Positions 30,772 to 41,072 of a DNA stretch of 64,000 bases are shown here, piece by piece (positions within the stretch are counted from its first letter, which is position 1; each line of letters starts with the position of its first letter). The DNA is from Paratinospora sagittata (lineage: Eukaryota > Streptophyta > Magnoliopsida > Ranunculales > Menispermaceae), in NCBI GenBank assembly GCA_035771175.1, contig CM069593.1:1234461-1298460 (forward strand), in the 5' to 3' direction. The notes beneath the pieces are model-generated. The model did no database searches and was not told where the DNA came from. It was given only the letters and a program-made list of their open reading frames with translations. Both the position numbers and the translations under genes were made by a program.

Positions 30772-33700
30772 ATGGAGAGGAGAAGCGAGGGGCGAGGAGA
30801 TCTAGGGCTTTCTCGATCAAAAAGACCTTCTTCTTCTTCGAAAACGACTATTCCATCCGATAATTCTCTCTCGAAGATCGAGAAACCCGAATACAAAAGA
30901 GATGGAGGATGGAAGCCCCAATCTTCGGAAAATCCATCAATTACTTCCCCTACGATCGTCGGAACTTGCCCCGACATGTGTCCAGGTTCAATTTCTCTCC
31001 CCAGAAATCTTCTACATCCATCGATTCGTTCAAATAGTCTCTAATTCGTACTATCATAATTCGATCATGGTCGTCCATCTAATTCGAATCACTTATCTGT
31101 TAAAACTGGATCTGATCTGTTGTAGTATTAATAAGAACTTATGAATGTTTGAATGAATGAAATGAAATGAAATGTTTGCTATAAATAATGATTTACTGTG
31201 TCTGCCACTGCGTGTTCTTGTTTTTCTTCTTCCATTATTGTTTCGTCTCTTCCTAGTTTATATCGAGCTGTGGATGTGGTTTGGTTTCAAATTCGAGTCT
31301 TGAAGACGTTGGACTAGTTCAAGTTTGGAAGGGATTCTCTTGCTGATAACTCTTTCCATTATTTGGTTTTGAATTGTTTATCCGATTGCTAGAATCATGT
31401 TTGTGATGCTTTTGTTCCAGAAACTCCATGCGTATGCTTTTAGAGTCTACAATTAATAATTGGAGTGGAACTTATAATTCGGTTTGTTATTTATTTTATG
31501 GAATCCTGAAAATGAGTCAATTAAGATTCATGTCATCAAATGACTGTTGTATACAAGGACACTACATTCCTGTTTGGAGCACAGGTAGATGCTAATAACT
31601 TCGCTGGCAGTACAAGTAGTAGCTGAAATCTAGAACTATTGATTGAATGGTTAATTTGCTTACGGTGTTACATGAGTTAGTTTGGTTACACATCACTAAC
31701 TAGTCATCTTTCTTTAATCAAAAGAGTCAAGTCAGCTTAACAAAGCATTCTCCTAATTGCGTACAGGCTGTTTTAACAAAAAGGGTTAGATGTACAATTT
31801 TTATAGAAATTTTACATGTTTTACAGAAGATCCTTTCTTCTTAAAAAAATAAAAAAGGTCCACGCTGCCTTATCAAAGAACTGTAGAACTAGAGAGCACA
31901 AAATTACAAAAATGTGATATTTGAAATTGGAGAACGTCTGGGATGTCTGAATTTCTTTTATCTCAGGCACAGGCACTTGATGTCGACATTGGGCACCGCA
32001 AGCATTATATAACTTATATTGTTTATAATTATATCTAGGTATCTAATATGTTGTGGCTAATGAACACACTTTGCACAAACATGCAACTTAACTGTCCTTC
32101 TATTGGCTAGAGTGCAATAGAAGGACATTTAACAATTCTTCTAAGGAAATCTCTGTTCTTTGGGATGAGATTAAGCTGTTGGCCAGTTCTTGGGTGGCGG
32201 TCTCTTCTTGGGCAAATGGGTATTCGGTCTCTAATTGGTATATGAGTTGGCCTAATTGTCACTTCTCAGGGCCGTTAACATAACATTAGGATCCTTTATA
32301 AGGAATTGGCCTATGGCATGGCAATTTGTTTGGGGTGAGGCTGTGGAATTAATTAGAGTATTTTGTCCGTTAGTTCCATTAAATTGTAGGAATGGTTGGG
32401 CTTTGAATGGCTGTAGAAAGTACTCCTTGTGCTTTTTATCAGTCTCTGTTGTACTGATGTTTATTATATTAATACAATTTATTGTGTCTCGTCTTAAAAA
32501 AATAAAAATAAAAAAAATTTCTATATTTCATGCCATATCACATTGTAAAAATGTAATTTGAACTAAGAAGTACATGTGTAAAATAGCTTTGAGAGCTCAG
32601 TTGGTACGGACAAAAGTTTTTTATGCTCTGTTGTTTCCATTCTTTAATGTTTAGCCAGGGAAAGGGCTCAGCGGGAGAGGCTTCGAGATTTATCTGTGTT
32701 TGAGAGATTAAAAGGAAATCCTGGAAGAACATCTTTAAGCCTTGCTGTCAAAAAGGTATTTGCTTAGATATTTAATTTTTTATCCTTCATTTTAAGGCAT
32801 ATCCTTTATCAATTACCTATAGACATAAATATTCATTACTTAAAATGATGCTGTCATTATCAAAGATAAATAGAAAACAAAATAAAATAGCCAATTGAAA
32901 ATCTTTTTCTCAACCAACTTGGGGTTGGTGTGATGACAGGAATTCTCCTCAAGAAATGGGAATCTTGAGCTCGAATCCCACCTGAAGTGGGTTATTCTCC
33001 TTAGGGTGTGTTTGGTTAGTAAGAAAATAGAAATTTTCTTGAGAAAATAATGATTTTATTGAGAAAATTTTATTTTCTAATGTTTGGTTGGCAAAAAAGG
33101 TGAGAAAAAAATTAATTTTCTTTTTTAATTTTCTCACCATAATTTTGTTGAGAAACAACCATGAGAAAATTTTTTCAAGTACATTTTGTTGAGAAATTTA
33201 TCGAGAAAATACTATTTTCTTAAGAAAAACTTTCTTAGCTACCAAAACACACCCTTTAGAGTTTTTGGCATACGAGGACGAGGAGATTTGCATACACCTC
33301 TAGGGACTAGCTGGATGCTCTAAGAGGTCAATGACTCAATATAACTTTGAATAAGAAAAAAATCATTACTTTCCCAATTTTGTGTTTCTGGAGGATCATT
33401 CACTATGTCAACATGACGCTAGTAAGACACAATTATGTTCTGATTTCTGATATTTGAATTTACTTATCGTGGTCTAGTGCATCTAGGCAATTCCATCTCC
33501 TTATTTGTTTATTTGATCTTTGGTAGCTCAATAGATCTCCTATGGTCAAGTATAAGGCTTTGGACTTTGCTGCACAGTGGATTAATCATCCTTCTTTGAT
33601 TGTTGTTATATCTAAAAGAAAATGTCTTAATTGTTGGAAATAACATTAGAATAAATCTGGTTCATTCCCCATGCTCCTTCCCAGCAAAATAGGACGCGAT

Positions 33701-36700
33701 AAGGGATCAGCTTTATCAAGCTGTCAGACTTGCACCTAAGCCTACTGTCTCCATGCTTAAACAGTTACAGATAATTGTCAATTATGCTTCAAATCTGATT
33801 CACTTTATTTTCTGTAACGAAGAGAAAGGAAAAACACAATTTCTCTGTGACTAAGCTAAAGGAAGTATTGTTATTGGAGACAGCATCCTACATCCTTTTT
33901 TTAAAGAAAAAAAGTAAAGGTAAGTAATATCCCATCTGGTTACTAGTTTTGCAGAACTATATCAAACACGAATGTTCAGCCATCAGATGTACGGCCCATT
34001 CAAGTACTGCAAGAAACACTGACTTACCTTCTAAACCTGTTGGATTCCTCAGAATATCCATTTGAATTAGTACATGACTTCATCTTCGATAGAACAAGGG
34101 CAATACGGCAAGATCTTAGCATGCAGAACATCGTCAATGATCAAGCAATTAGCATGCATGAGGAGATGGTATGGATGACCTCGTGGAACCTTTAAGAGTA
34201 TCTTGTTTAAATGTTCTCTTTACCTGAACTAAGTATACTATTGGACCATTTTTATGATTTTCCTTAGTAATTCATAGTGCATGTTCATGGAGTGGTTTTG
34301 TTTCTCTTTTCATCTTGTTCACGATGTAACTTCATTTATTCAATAAAAGAGTTTTAGTTGCAATTGTGAGTATGAAATCTATGATCCAAAACTATTATTT
34401 ATATTGGTAACCAAAAATCCAAAATTCGCTGAATTATATGTTCTTTGGCACTTGTAATTATTGATTGATATCATGAACTTTTTATTTAAAAAAATCTGCT
34501 TTTTTAAGACTTGCAATCATGCTGACACATTTGTTTCTTGCACGATTTCTTTAGTGCATTGAGCACTTGAAAACAATTTTATTTTCTTAAAAGCACAATG
34601 AGTCCATGTATGAATATAATAAGCTATTAAATCAGTTTTAGATTATTTATGAAACTATCCATAAAACCATGTATTTTGGTTCTTGCTGGTTGCACAGTTG
34701 CACTTCTTAAGAATTGGATCCATAACTAGAACAATTCTTACAGGTTACAGTTACTGTCACATTGCATCTATTCCAATTAATTTATTTCATTTTTGGTTTC
34801 CTATAATTCATATCCAATATTTACTCTAATTGGTTCCAATGTTTAGATGCTTAGACCTGGGCCTTTTGGATATTTACTACTTCCAAGTGGTGTTTCATAC
34901 AGTAAAACCTCATATTTGTGGTATAGGCGTCCCCAAGGCATTTTCACCTCAAATTGCTGAGGCAATTGTCTAGGCAGGCAGCAGGGTTTCTCTGTAATTT
35001 TTAAAATTGAAGGACATGATAATTTGCAAAAACATTTGAAAGAGGTTTACACTTTTCTTTCATTTTTATCTCTTTGTGTTTCATAACGCTATAGATCAAA
35101 GCTAGAAATACTTGTTTGTTTAGAAAATCAACATTTTTTATACATCTTTCATAAAGGTATCATTATTCTTTAATATTTTAATTTCATAAATACCTTGTCA
35201 AAGATTTCAAAACCTTAATATAGTTAGTTTCATGTGTAGAAATATTATACACATACATTATTGCAATTCATTTAATTCTTATTGCCATGGCCACACCCAT
35301 GCAACACCTAGGTATCACCTCATGTAAGTGAGGAAAAAACAAAATTGTGCTTGTTGGCATGCTATCTGTAAAAGAAGTGTGAATATTCATATGTATTCTA
35401 GTTTACTTAGAAATTAGAAGCTTAAGTTTATTATAGAGTACTCTTGTTTGCTGGACAGGTTAAATTCCATATTATATCCCACTACAATCTTCCCAGGTGC
35501 AGCAGCAGTCCAAATATATCTTCTCTGCATCACCTCAACATGGAGCAGCTCCTGAAATCGCTAGCATCACTTTATAATTTATATGAGGCCAACCGAAGGT
35601 CCAACTCTATTAACAAGAATGAAGCTGAGTTTTATTCATTTTACGTGCTTCTCCATCTTGGTTCTAAGAACCAGCCCATGGTCAATTTCTGGCTTCACTG
35701 CTGCATTTCTGGAGTTATTTTTGTTTTTTGTGAAATTTTTTACCCTCTGGTTATGTCCTGACTGTGACTTATTCTTTGCTTTCCATTGGTAGGGGGAGTC
35801 ACTTGCCTTGTGGTTTCGCAGGCTGGCTGCTCCCGTTATCAAAGCCAAAGAAATGTGCTTTGCCCGAAAGGTTCTAAGGTAGCCTTATGGAGTCCTAAAA
35901 CATTTTAAAAAATGTATAGTGTCTTATTACGCCTTCAAGTGTTTTCTTGATATTTTTATTTACTTTGAAACGTTAAAAATCAATCAATTGTTGTGTTAAA
36001 TTTGGATTTAGCTTGATTAGAGGTTTGTTGTTAACAGTTTCTTCAGAATTGGGAATTTCAAGCTTTTCATTACTACTACAGCCTCAGAGGCATCTCAACT
36101 GCAACACTACCTCATGGAACCTTTTGTAGCTGAGGTAATTTTCAATGTCTTTAGTGTGAACTTGTCTACTCCTTCAAGGTGTTTTATTTTTGCTTTCTTG
36201 TTTGCTCATTTAATTTTTCAGCTGTGGTTAACCAGCCATCATTCAGCTTTAGAATGTGAGCTGTTTACCCCTTTTTTAGTTTAATATTTTGTTTTCCCTT
36301 CTTTAATAGATTTTTTTTTTTATTTTTGGTGATTACCCTTCTTTAATACATTATTAGACTCTAATGAAAGATATCTGTAATTTTTTTTTTCAGATGCATT
36401 TCTCACTATATCACCACATACATACAAACTTGTGTACTCCATTGCTTAAAACTGTTTTGGTCTTTTAAATTATTTTCTAAAGAGGCATAAAAGAAGACAC
36501 ATGCTCACACACGCGCCACGTGCACTATATATATATACCCACATTTACTTTCGACAACAAGTATTATTGCCATCCTGGTCATTTCATGCAGTTTCAAGTT
36601 AAGAGGAGGTACTTTCAAATGAAATCCATTGCTGACAACTATTTGATCAGCATGAAGGTGATGTAGGTGTCTAACATGGACTTTGATACCAAGTATATTG

Positions 36701-37477
36701 GTCCATACATGTTATATTGGTCTTTTGTTTAATTGCCTTTGAAACCAGGTCTTTACTTCCCCACTCCTATGAAATAAAATGAAGATGTAACATAGGAAAG
36801 TTGAAAGATGTACCACCTAATGATAATACTTTTCAAGTGTAATTTTGTATTGGAACCGTAAGTGTTGCACATTTGCACTACCTTGTATTTTATAGATCAC
36901 CTTGACGTGTTGTTATGTGTCTTCAAATGTATCTTTCATGAGAATGGTACTTAAAGTTGTCGAGTCCTCTGCTTGTGCGCTAACTGGTATCCAACTTATG
37001 TTGAATGTTTTGGGTGGGGGGGTCCTTTGCTCTATCTCTTTCTGTCATTATCTATTGACATGCACTTATCTTGGAGCTAATTACTATTTACCTATTTGGC
37101 ACTGCTGGTCTTCACCTCTCATGTTACCTCTAAAAGGTCCGCCTATACGCCATAACTTGTATCAATCATGTTGGATACAAGCTCCATCCTTATCCACTAG
37201 CTCATCTATCCAGACTCTTAATGATGAAGGTATCATTTTGATCAAGTGGCTATCTCTAGATGATATAGTTCTCTGTTGGCATCCTACTCATCTTTGACTG
37301 GAAGTTGCATGTGGACATTTAGGAATCAGATGTAGAGTCCTTTTGCAATGCATGTGGACTTGAAACCAGCATCGATGAAGCAGGAAACAAGCTTTTACCC
37401 ACTAAGCAAACGAGTCTCTGTCGACCTAAGGGGTGGCTCCTAAACTACAGCTTGTTCGACTTGGAAAGATTGCAAAG
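30772..37477 (+). CDS. SAC3C: SAC3/GANP family protein (SAC3C-like), exons 1-8; C-terminus uncertain
   Basis: Nuclear-pore mRNA export factor of the TREX-2 type; several plant SAC3 paralogues exist. Exons joined in frame: 30772-30985, 32655-32755, 33947-34168, 35459-35680, 35793-35878, 36038-36134, 37137-37229 and 37323-37477, about 396 residues. A basic, Ser-rich N-terminus leads to the hallmark [20 protein letters not shown] (residue 64 onward). The SAC3/GANP domain follows: [14 protein letters not shown] text (here [20 protein letters not shown]), [58 protein letters not shown], and [20 protein letters not shown]. Every listed junction has GT-AG borders and keeps phase. The last exon ends in phase 2, and the terminal exon is not settled (see 38800-39160). 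Introns hold LINE, SINE and MITE insertions. Confidence 0.88.
32095..32520 (+). mobile_element. LINE 3' fragment in SAC3 intron 1
   Basis: Frame [20 protein letters not shown] followed by [20 protein letters not shown] is the usual end of plant LINE ORF2. A 3' UTR and an A-rich tail (about 32495-32517) follow, in the same orientation as the gene. 5'-truncated. No convincing target duplication. Confidence 0.75.
32905..33361 (+). mobile_element. SINE in SAC3 intron 2, split by a MITE
   Basis: tRNA-like head: GGGGTTGGTGTGATGAC (A-box region, about 32921) and GAGCTCGAATCCC (B-box, 32967-32979). The body resumes after the MITE (GGCATACGAGGACGAGG...) and ends in an A-rich tail near 33355-33361. 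Boundaries are approximate. Confidence 0.65.
33004..33255. mobile_element. Tourist-like (PIF/Harbinger) MITE
   Basis: Terminal inverted repeats GGGTGTGTTTGGTTAG and CTACCAAAACACACCC (one gap), flanked by TTA on the left (33001-33003) and TTA on the right (33256-33258). TTA duplication is the Harbinger signature. The interior has repeated TTTTCTTGAGAAAA palindromes. Inserted into the SINE. Confidence 0.8.
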
Positions 37478-38799
37478 GTAACTTGAGTTACTTGAATTAC
37501 CTGTTTTACATTTCATATAATCAATTCTGTTGATGATGACTTTACAATATCCATTTTGTATCAGACACAAAGCCTTGTTCCAACTGTTTCATTTTAGCGA
37601 TATGAATCTTGTTTTCCTACTCTGCTCATACATATTGTTAGATAGAAGACAACTGTGAATTTCTTTCACTATTTCAATCCATTTAGTTTTGGTGTTGCAC
37701 TTGCTCTCTTTTACCTTCAATTTGCACTGTCTCATTGATGTAGTCCTCAACCTTTGCCTATGTTACAAAACTTTTTTTTTTTTTTCTTAAACTTTTGCCA
37801 CAATTGGTGCTACTATAGACTTACAAAGACTACATTGAATTCGTTTTTGCTTCACAACTTACGAAATTATTCAAGGTTGTTCGCTTACATAAATCAGCAT
37901 GTTTTAGAAGTAAAATAAGGTTAATTGAGAATGTTATATGATTGTTAGAAATATAGCTTTTGATTTGCACCACACCATGAAAAAAGGAAAAAAAAAAAAA
38001 TCAAGTTTTTAATATAAGAAGAGGTTTCCACCATCAATTTTCTAGTGCCATATTTGCAGTTATTGCATGCAATTCATATGAATGGCAGAGACGGTAGACC
38101 TTGGGTTGTAAATTCCGACCATTGGAAAGTAATCAGTTTTCTTCATAATGACATGGAATTGTTTGTTTCCTAACTAGACATGCAATGACTAGTTGGCGTT
38201 CACAAATTAAAAGTTCATAACAGAGCAACATGGTTACATTTCCAAAACTAAAGAAATGAAAAATGTTATTAATAAAAGCCAAGGATATGTTTTTATTCCA
38301 GAACACTTCCAGTCCACAATAATCTAGTACATGAAAGTGGCAGTTGGTTTGATACAGGGAAGACCAGAAAAGTTATACTCTTTCTCGACTTTGAGGCTAG
38401 TGGCTAAATTAAAGTGCCATTATTAGCTCTACTGTAGAAATCTTGTCTCATAAAAGATGCTCTAGACAGAGACTTCAGTATTTAGTTTTTGTTGAAAGCT
38501 AGTATTTGGTTGAATCTGATGACGTGTTATGAGGGTCCAAATCATATTGGAACTCCTAAATCTTTTTGTTTAAGTGGGTGTTCCAGTAATTCTTTATATC
38601 GTTGTCTCTTCTTTGTGGAAGGTACTATGTCCTTGCTACAATCTGTGAAGGAGAATGCAGAAAATTAGAAATTCTTTTCTAATATAAAATCAATTTAATT
38701 ATAGTGGTTGATCCATATTCTTGGAAGATAAGAAAAAATTCTTTTTACTGCTGAATATGCATGTTATAGAAGATTCAGTAATTTTGAGTATTACTTAAG

Positions 38800-39160
38800 G
38801 TTTGGAGATGGATATCAACCCTTCTTCATGGGGTAAAGTTGCCTCGCTTGATTCCTGGTCTCAGGTGATTGGTTCATCTCAACCCGCAACTTTTACTGCA
38901 TCTGAGGAACCCTTTGAATTTGACATGAACTTGAATCCGCAGAGGATCTTGCTCAAATTGAAATTCAACAATCTTGAACATATAACAGAAGACTCATGCT
39001 ATGTATATATATATGTAACCTGTTAACAAATGCTGCAACATGGAACATGAGAAAACATTGTGAACTTAACCAGTGTTAATATCATTTTATGTTACATATT
39101 CATCTTCTGTACTATTTTGCTTTTTGTGTTGTAGGTTTGCCGATAGAGACTCTCAGCTCG
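38800..39160 (+). other. Possible terminal exon(s) of the SAC3 gene
   Basis: From an acceptor AG at 38798-38799 there is a protein-like frame (MDINPSSWGKVASLDSWSQV, IGSSQPATFTASEEPFEFDM), and near 39135 a second acceptor before GTTTGCCGATAGAG. The phase after exon 8 does not match the first reading without an extra exon, and another frame around 38938 also looks coding-like. It could therefore be a decayed or misread last exon. Not resolvable without transcripts. Confidence 0.4.
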
Positions 39161-39355
39161 GCTAATTAATCAATGAAAAATACCCCAGTTAAATGATCCT
39201 TGCTACAATGTGATGGTATCACCTGTACATCTGCATTTTTGTGTTTTAGACTTGATACCATTTTATATAATACATAAAATACACGTGTTTATGCATATAT
39301 CTGTATTCTAAATATCCTCCCCTTGCCTCTTCCATTCAAATTGAATGTTCTCTTA

Positions 39356-39481
39356 GGGCATGGTTGCTAAGAAAACTTTCATCTAGAAAATAGCATTTAG
39401 GGTTTCTCATGGTTGTTCGGTTAGAGACGACAACTTTTTTTTATGGTTGATTAGTTATTTAGGCATCCTCAAAATTTAATG

Positions 39482-39514
<33 letters not shown>

Positions 39515-39679
39515 CATTAGAAAATCTTATTTTTTCACCACCCTATATGAGAAAATTATGGTGAGAAATTAGGGGGGTTGAGAATATCTTTTTCTTACCT
39601 TTCTTATCAACTTAACACTGGGAAATAATAGCCAATTTTCTTGAGAAAGTTTTTATTTTCTCAGCAATTAAGTACATCC
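39356..39679. mobile_element. Second Tourist-like MITE of the same family
   Basis: Flanked by TTA at 39353-39355 and 39680-39682. It starts GGGCATGGTTGCTAAGAAAA and ends with TTTTCTCAGCAATTAAGTAC ATCC, with the same TTTTCTNNNGAAAA-type interior as 33004-33255. Contains a 30-bp T run at about 39488-39514. Confidence 0.7.
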
Positions 39680-39682
39680 TTA

Positions 39683-40289
39683 GCTCCTTTAGTTGAAAAC
39701 CCTTGAATATGATCCTCTTATATATCACTATATCAGATAGACGAAAACTATACCCTTAGCTACTTATATAAAAAATATGAATCTAGACCCTAACATTTAT
39801 GTACTAAATTTAACTAAGTCTTTTTCTAATGGAGTCGGCTACATGGATCTGGGTATCTGGGTCTGTTTCCTTCACTTTGCTTTATTAAGAGTTAAATTTA
39901 CATTTAAATTAAAAAAAGTTATTTTTTTTTTAATTATTTGTCCATGTTGAATGTTAGGTTTACCTCTATTTTATTGTTACCGTCTAGTGTTATTTACGAA
40001 ATGGAAAGTTGTCTTCTTCTAAAATCAAAACTTTTTTTTTTTTTTCCTTCTTTTGTAACATTATTGGTTGAAAGTCAATTAATTGAGAAGGGACGTGAGA
40101 TAGGAAAATTAGATGCGGGTGTTTATTACAAAACTTATAAATATAAAAGAGGAACTCATTCAAAAAAGGAAATAGTGGTAATGGTCTTTAAAAAAATGGA
40201 AAATAATTTTAAGTAGATTTATTATACCATTCCTAAAACTTTACAATAGCTTGAAAATAATTAATTGAGAAGGGATGGTTCAATAAGGC
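39683..40289. other. AT-rich spacer
   Basis: No supported gene. A lysine-rich open frame at 39938-40216 looks like chance AT-rich sequence. Confidence 0.4.
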
Positions 40290-40440
40290 AAAGATTGACT
40301 ACCTCCTTACCACTTTTGAGGTTAAGGACACTCAAACCTAGGAAGATGCCGCAACCACTCAAGCTAGAGAATATTGATTCAAAAATTTAAATTCAATGAA
40401 TTCAACTCTAAGTATGTTTGTGTATATTATCTATGATCAT
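40290..40440 (-). repeat. Dispersed repeat, SINE-like, copy A
   Basis: GAGGTTAAGGACACTCAAAC...AAGCTAGAGAATATTGA recurs at 45400-45555 (GAGGTTAAGGACACTCCAAC...AAGCTAGAGAGTATTGA). Read on the minus strand, the second copy has TAGCTTAAGGTGG (A-box-like) and GAGTTCAAGGTTGG (weak B-box-like), so a diverged tRNA SINE is possible. Confidence 0.55.
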
Positions 40441-41072
40441 CGAAGGATATATATAGTCACAAAAAACCTTTTAAGATGAGAATACTTAGATAAGAACAGA
40501 GTTGATTACTGAAAATCCAAATAGAGTTGATTACTTTTAACAACACATAACTTACAACAAATTCAGAAAAAAAACTAGAGGCTTAAAACAGAAATCCAGC
40601 AAAGTCCCACAACCAAAAACCAAACCAGGTGCATAAGCACACTTATTATTACAACTCACACAAAGCATGCAATAAGAGTTTTTGAACCAAATAGAGCTCC
40701 AACATCAGCATCAGCATACTCAATTTCTGGTTCATCTTTCTTCCTAAAAGCTTCTAATGAGGTTGAGCTTGAGAATATGGTTCTAAACCACAGTTGATGT
40801 CCTTACAAAAACAAAACATTGCTCCACTGCTTCATACTAGCTCTCCAAGCTAAAGAGAAACATGGTTAAGTCCAAAAAGTAAAAATGGTTAGATTAATAA
40901 ACGTAGACTAATCTAATAATAAGCAAACAGCAGTTAGAATTTCAACAAATAAATTGGAATGGTTGCAATCAGAGTTTATCTAATAAAAGTTTGATCACTA
41001 GGAAGTAGATAAATAAATTGAAATAGTTGCAATTAGAGTTTGTACCTGCCAAAAGTGGAAATGTTGGCTCGT
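40441..41072. other. 3' flank of the NB-LRR gene
   Basis: Probable 3' UTR and spacer of the minus-strand NB-LRR. Contains a small direct repeat (AAATAAATTGGAATGGTTGC near 40948 and AAATAAATTGAAATAGTTGC near 41011). No gene. Confidence 0.4.

Noticed and set aside
36390..36460. Candidate SAC3 exon reading ...YKLVYSIA
   Set aside because: Hits a stop and breaks phase; the exon at 37137-37229 carries the conserved [13 protein letters not shown] in phase.
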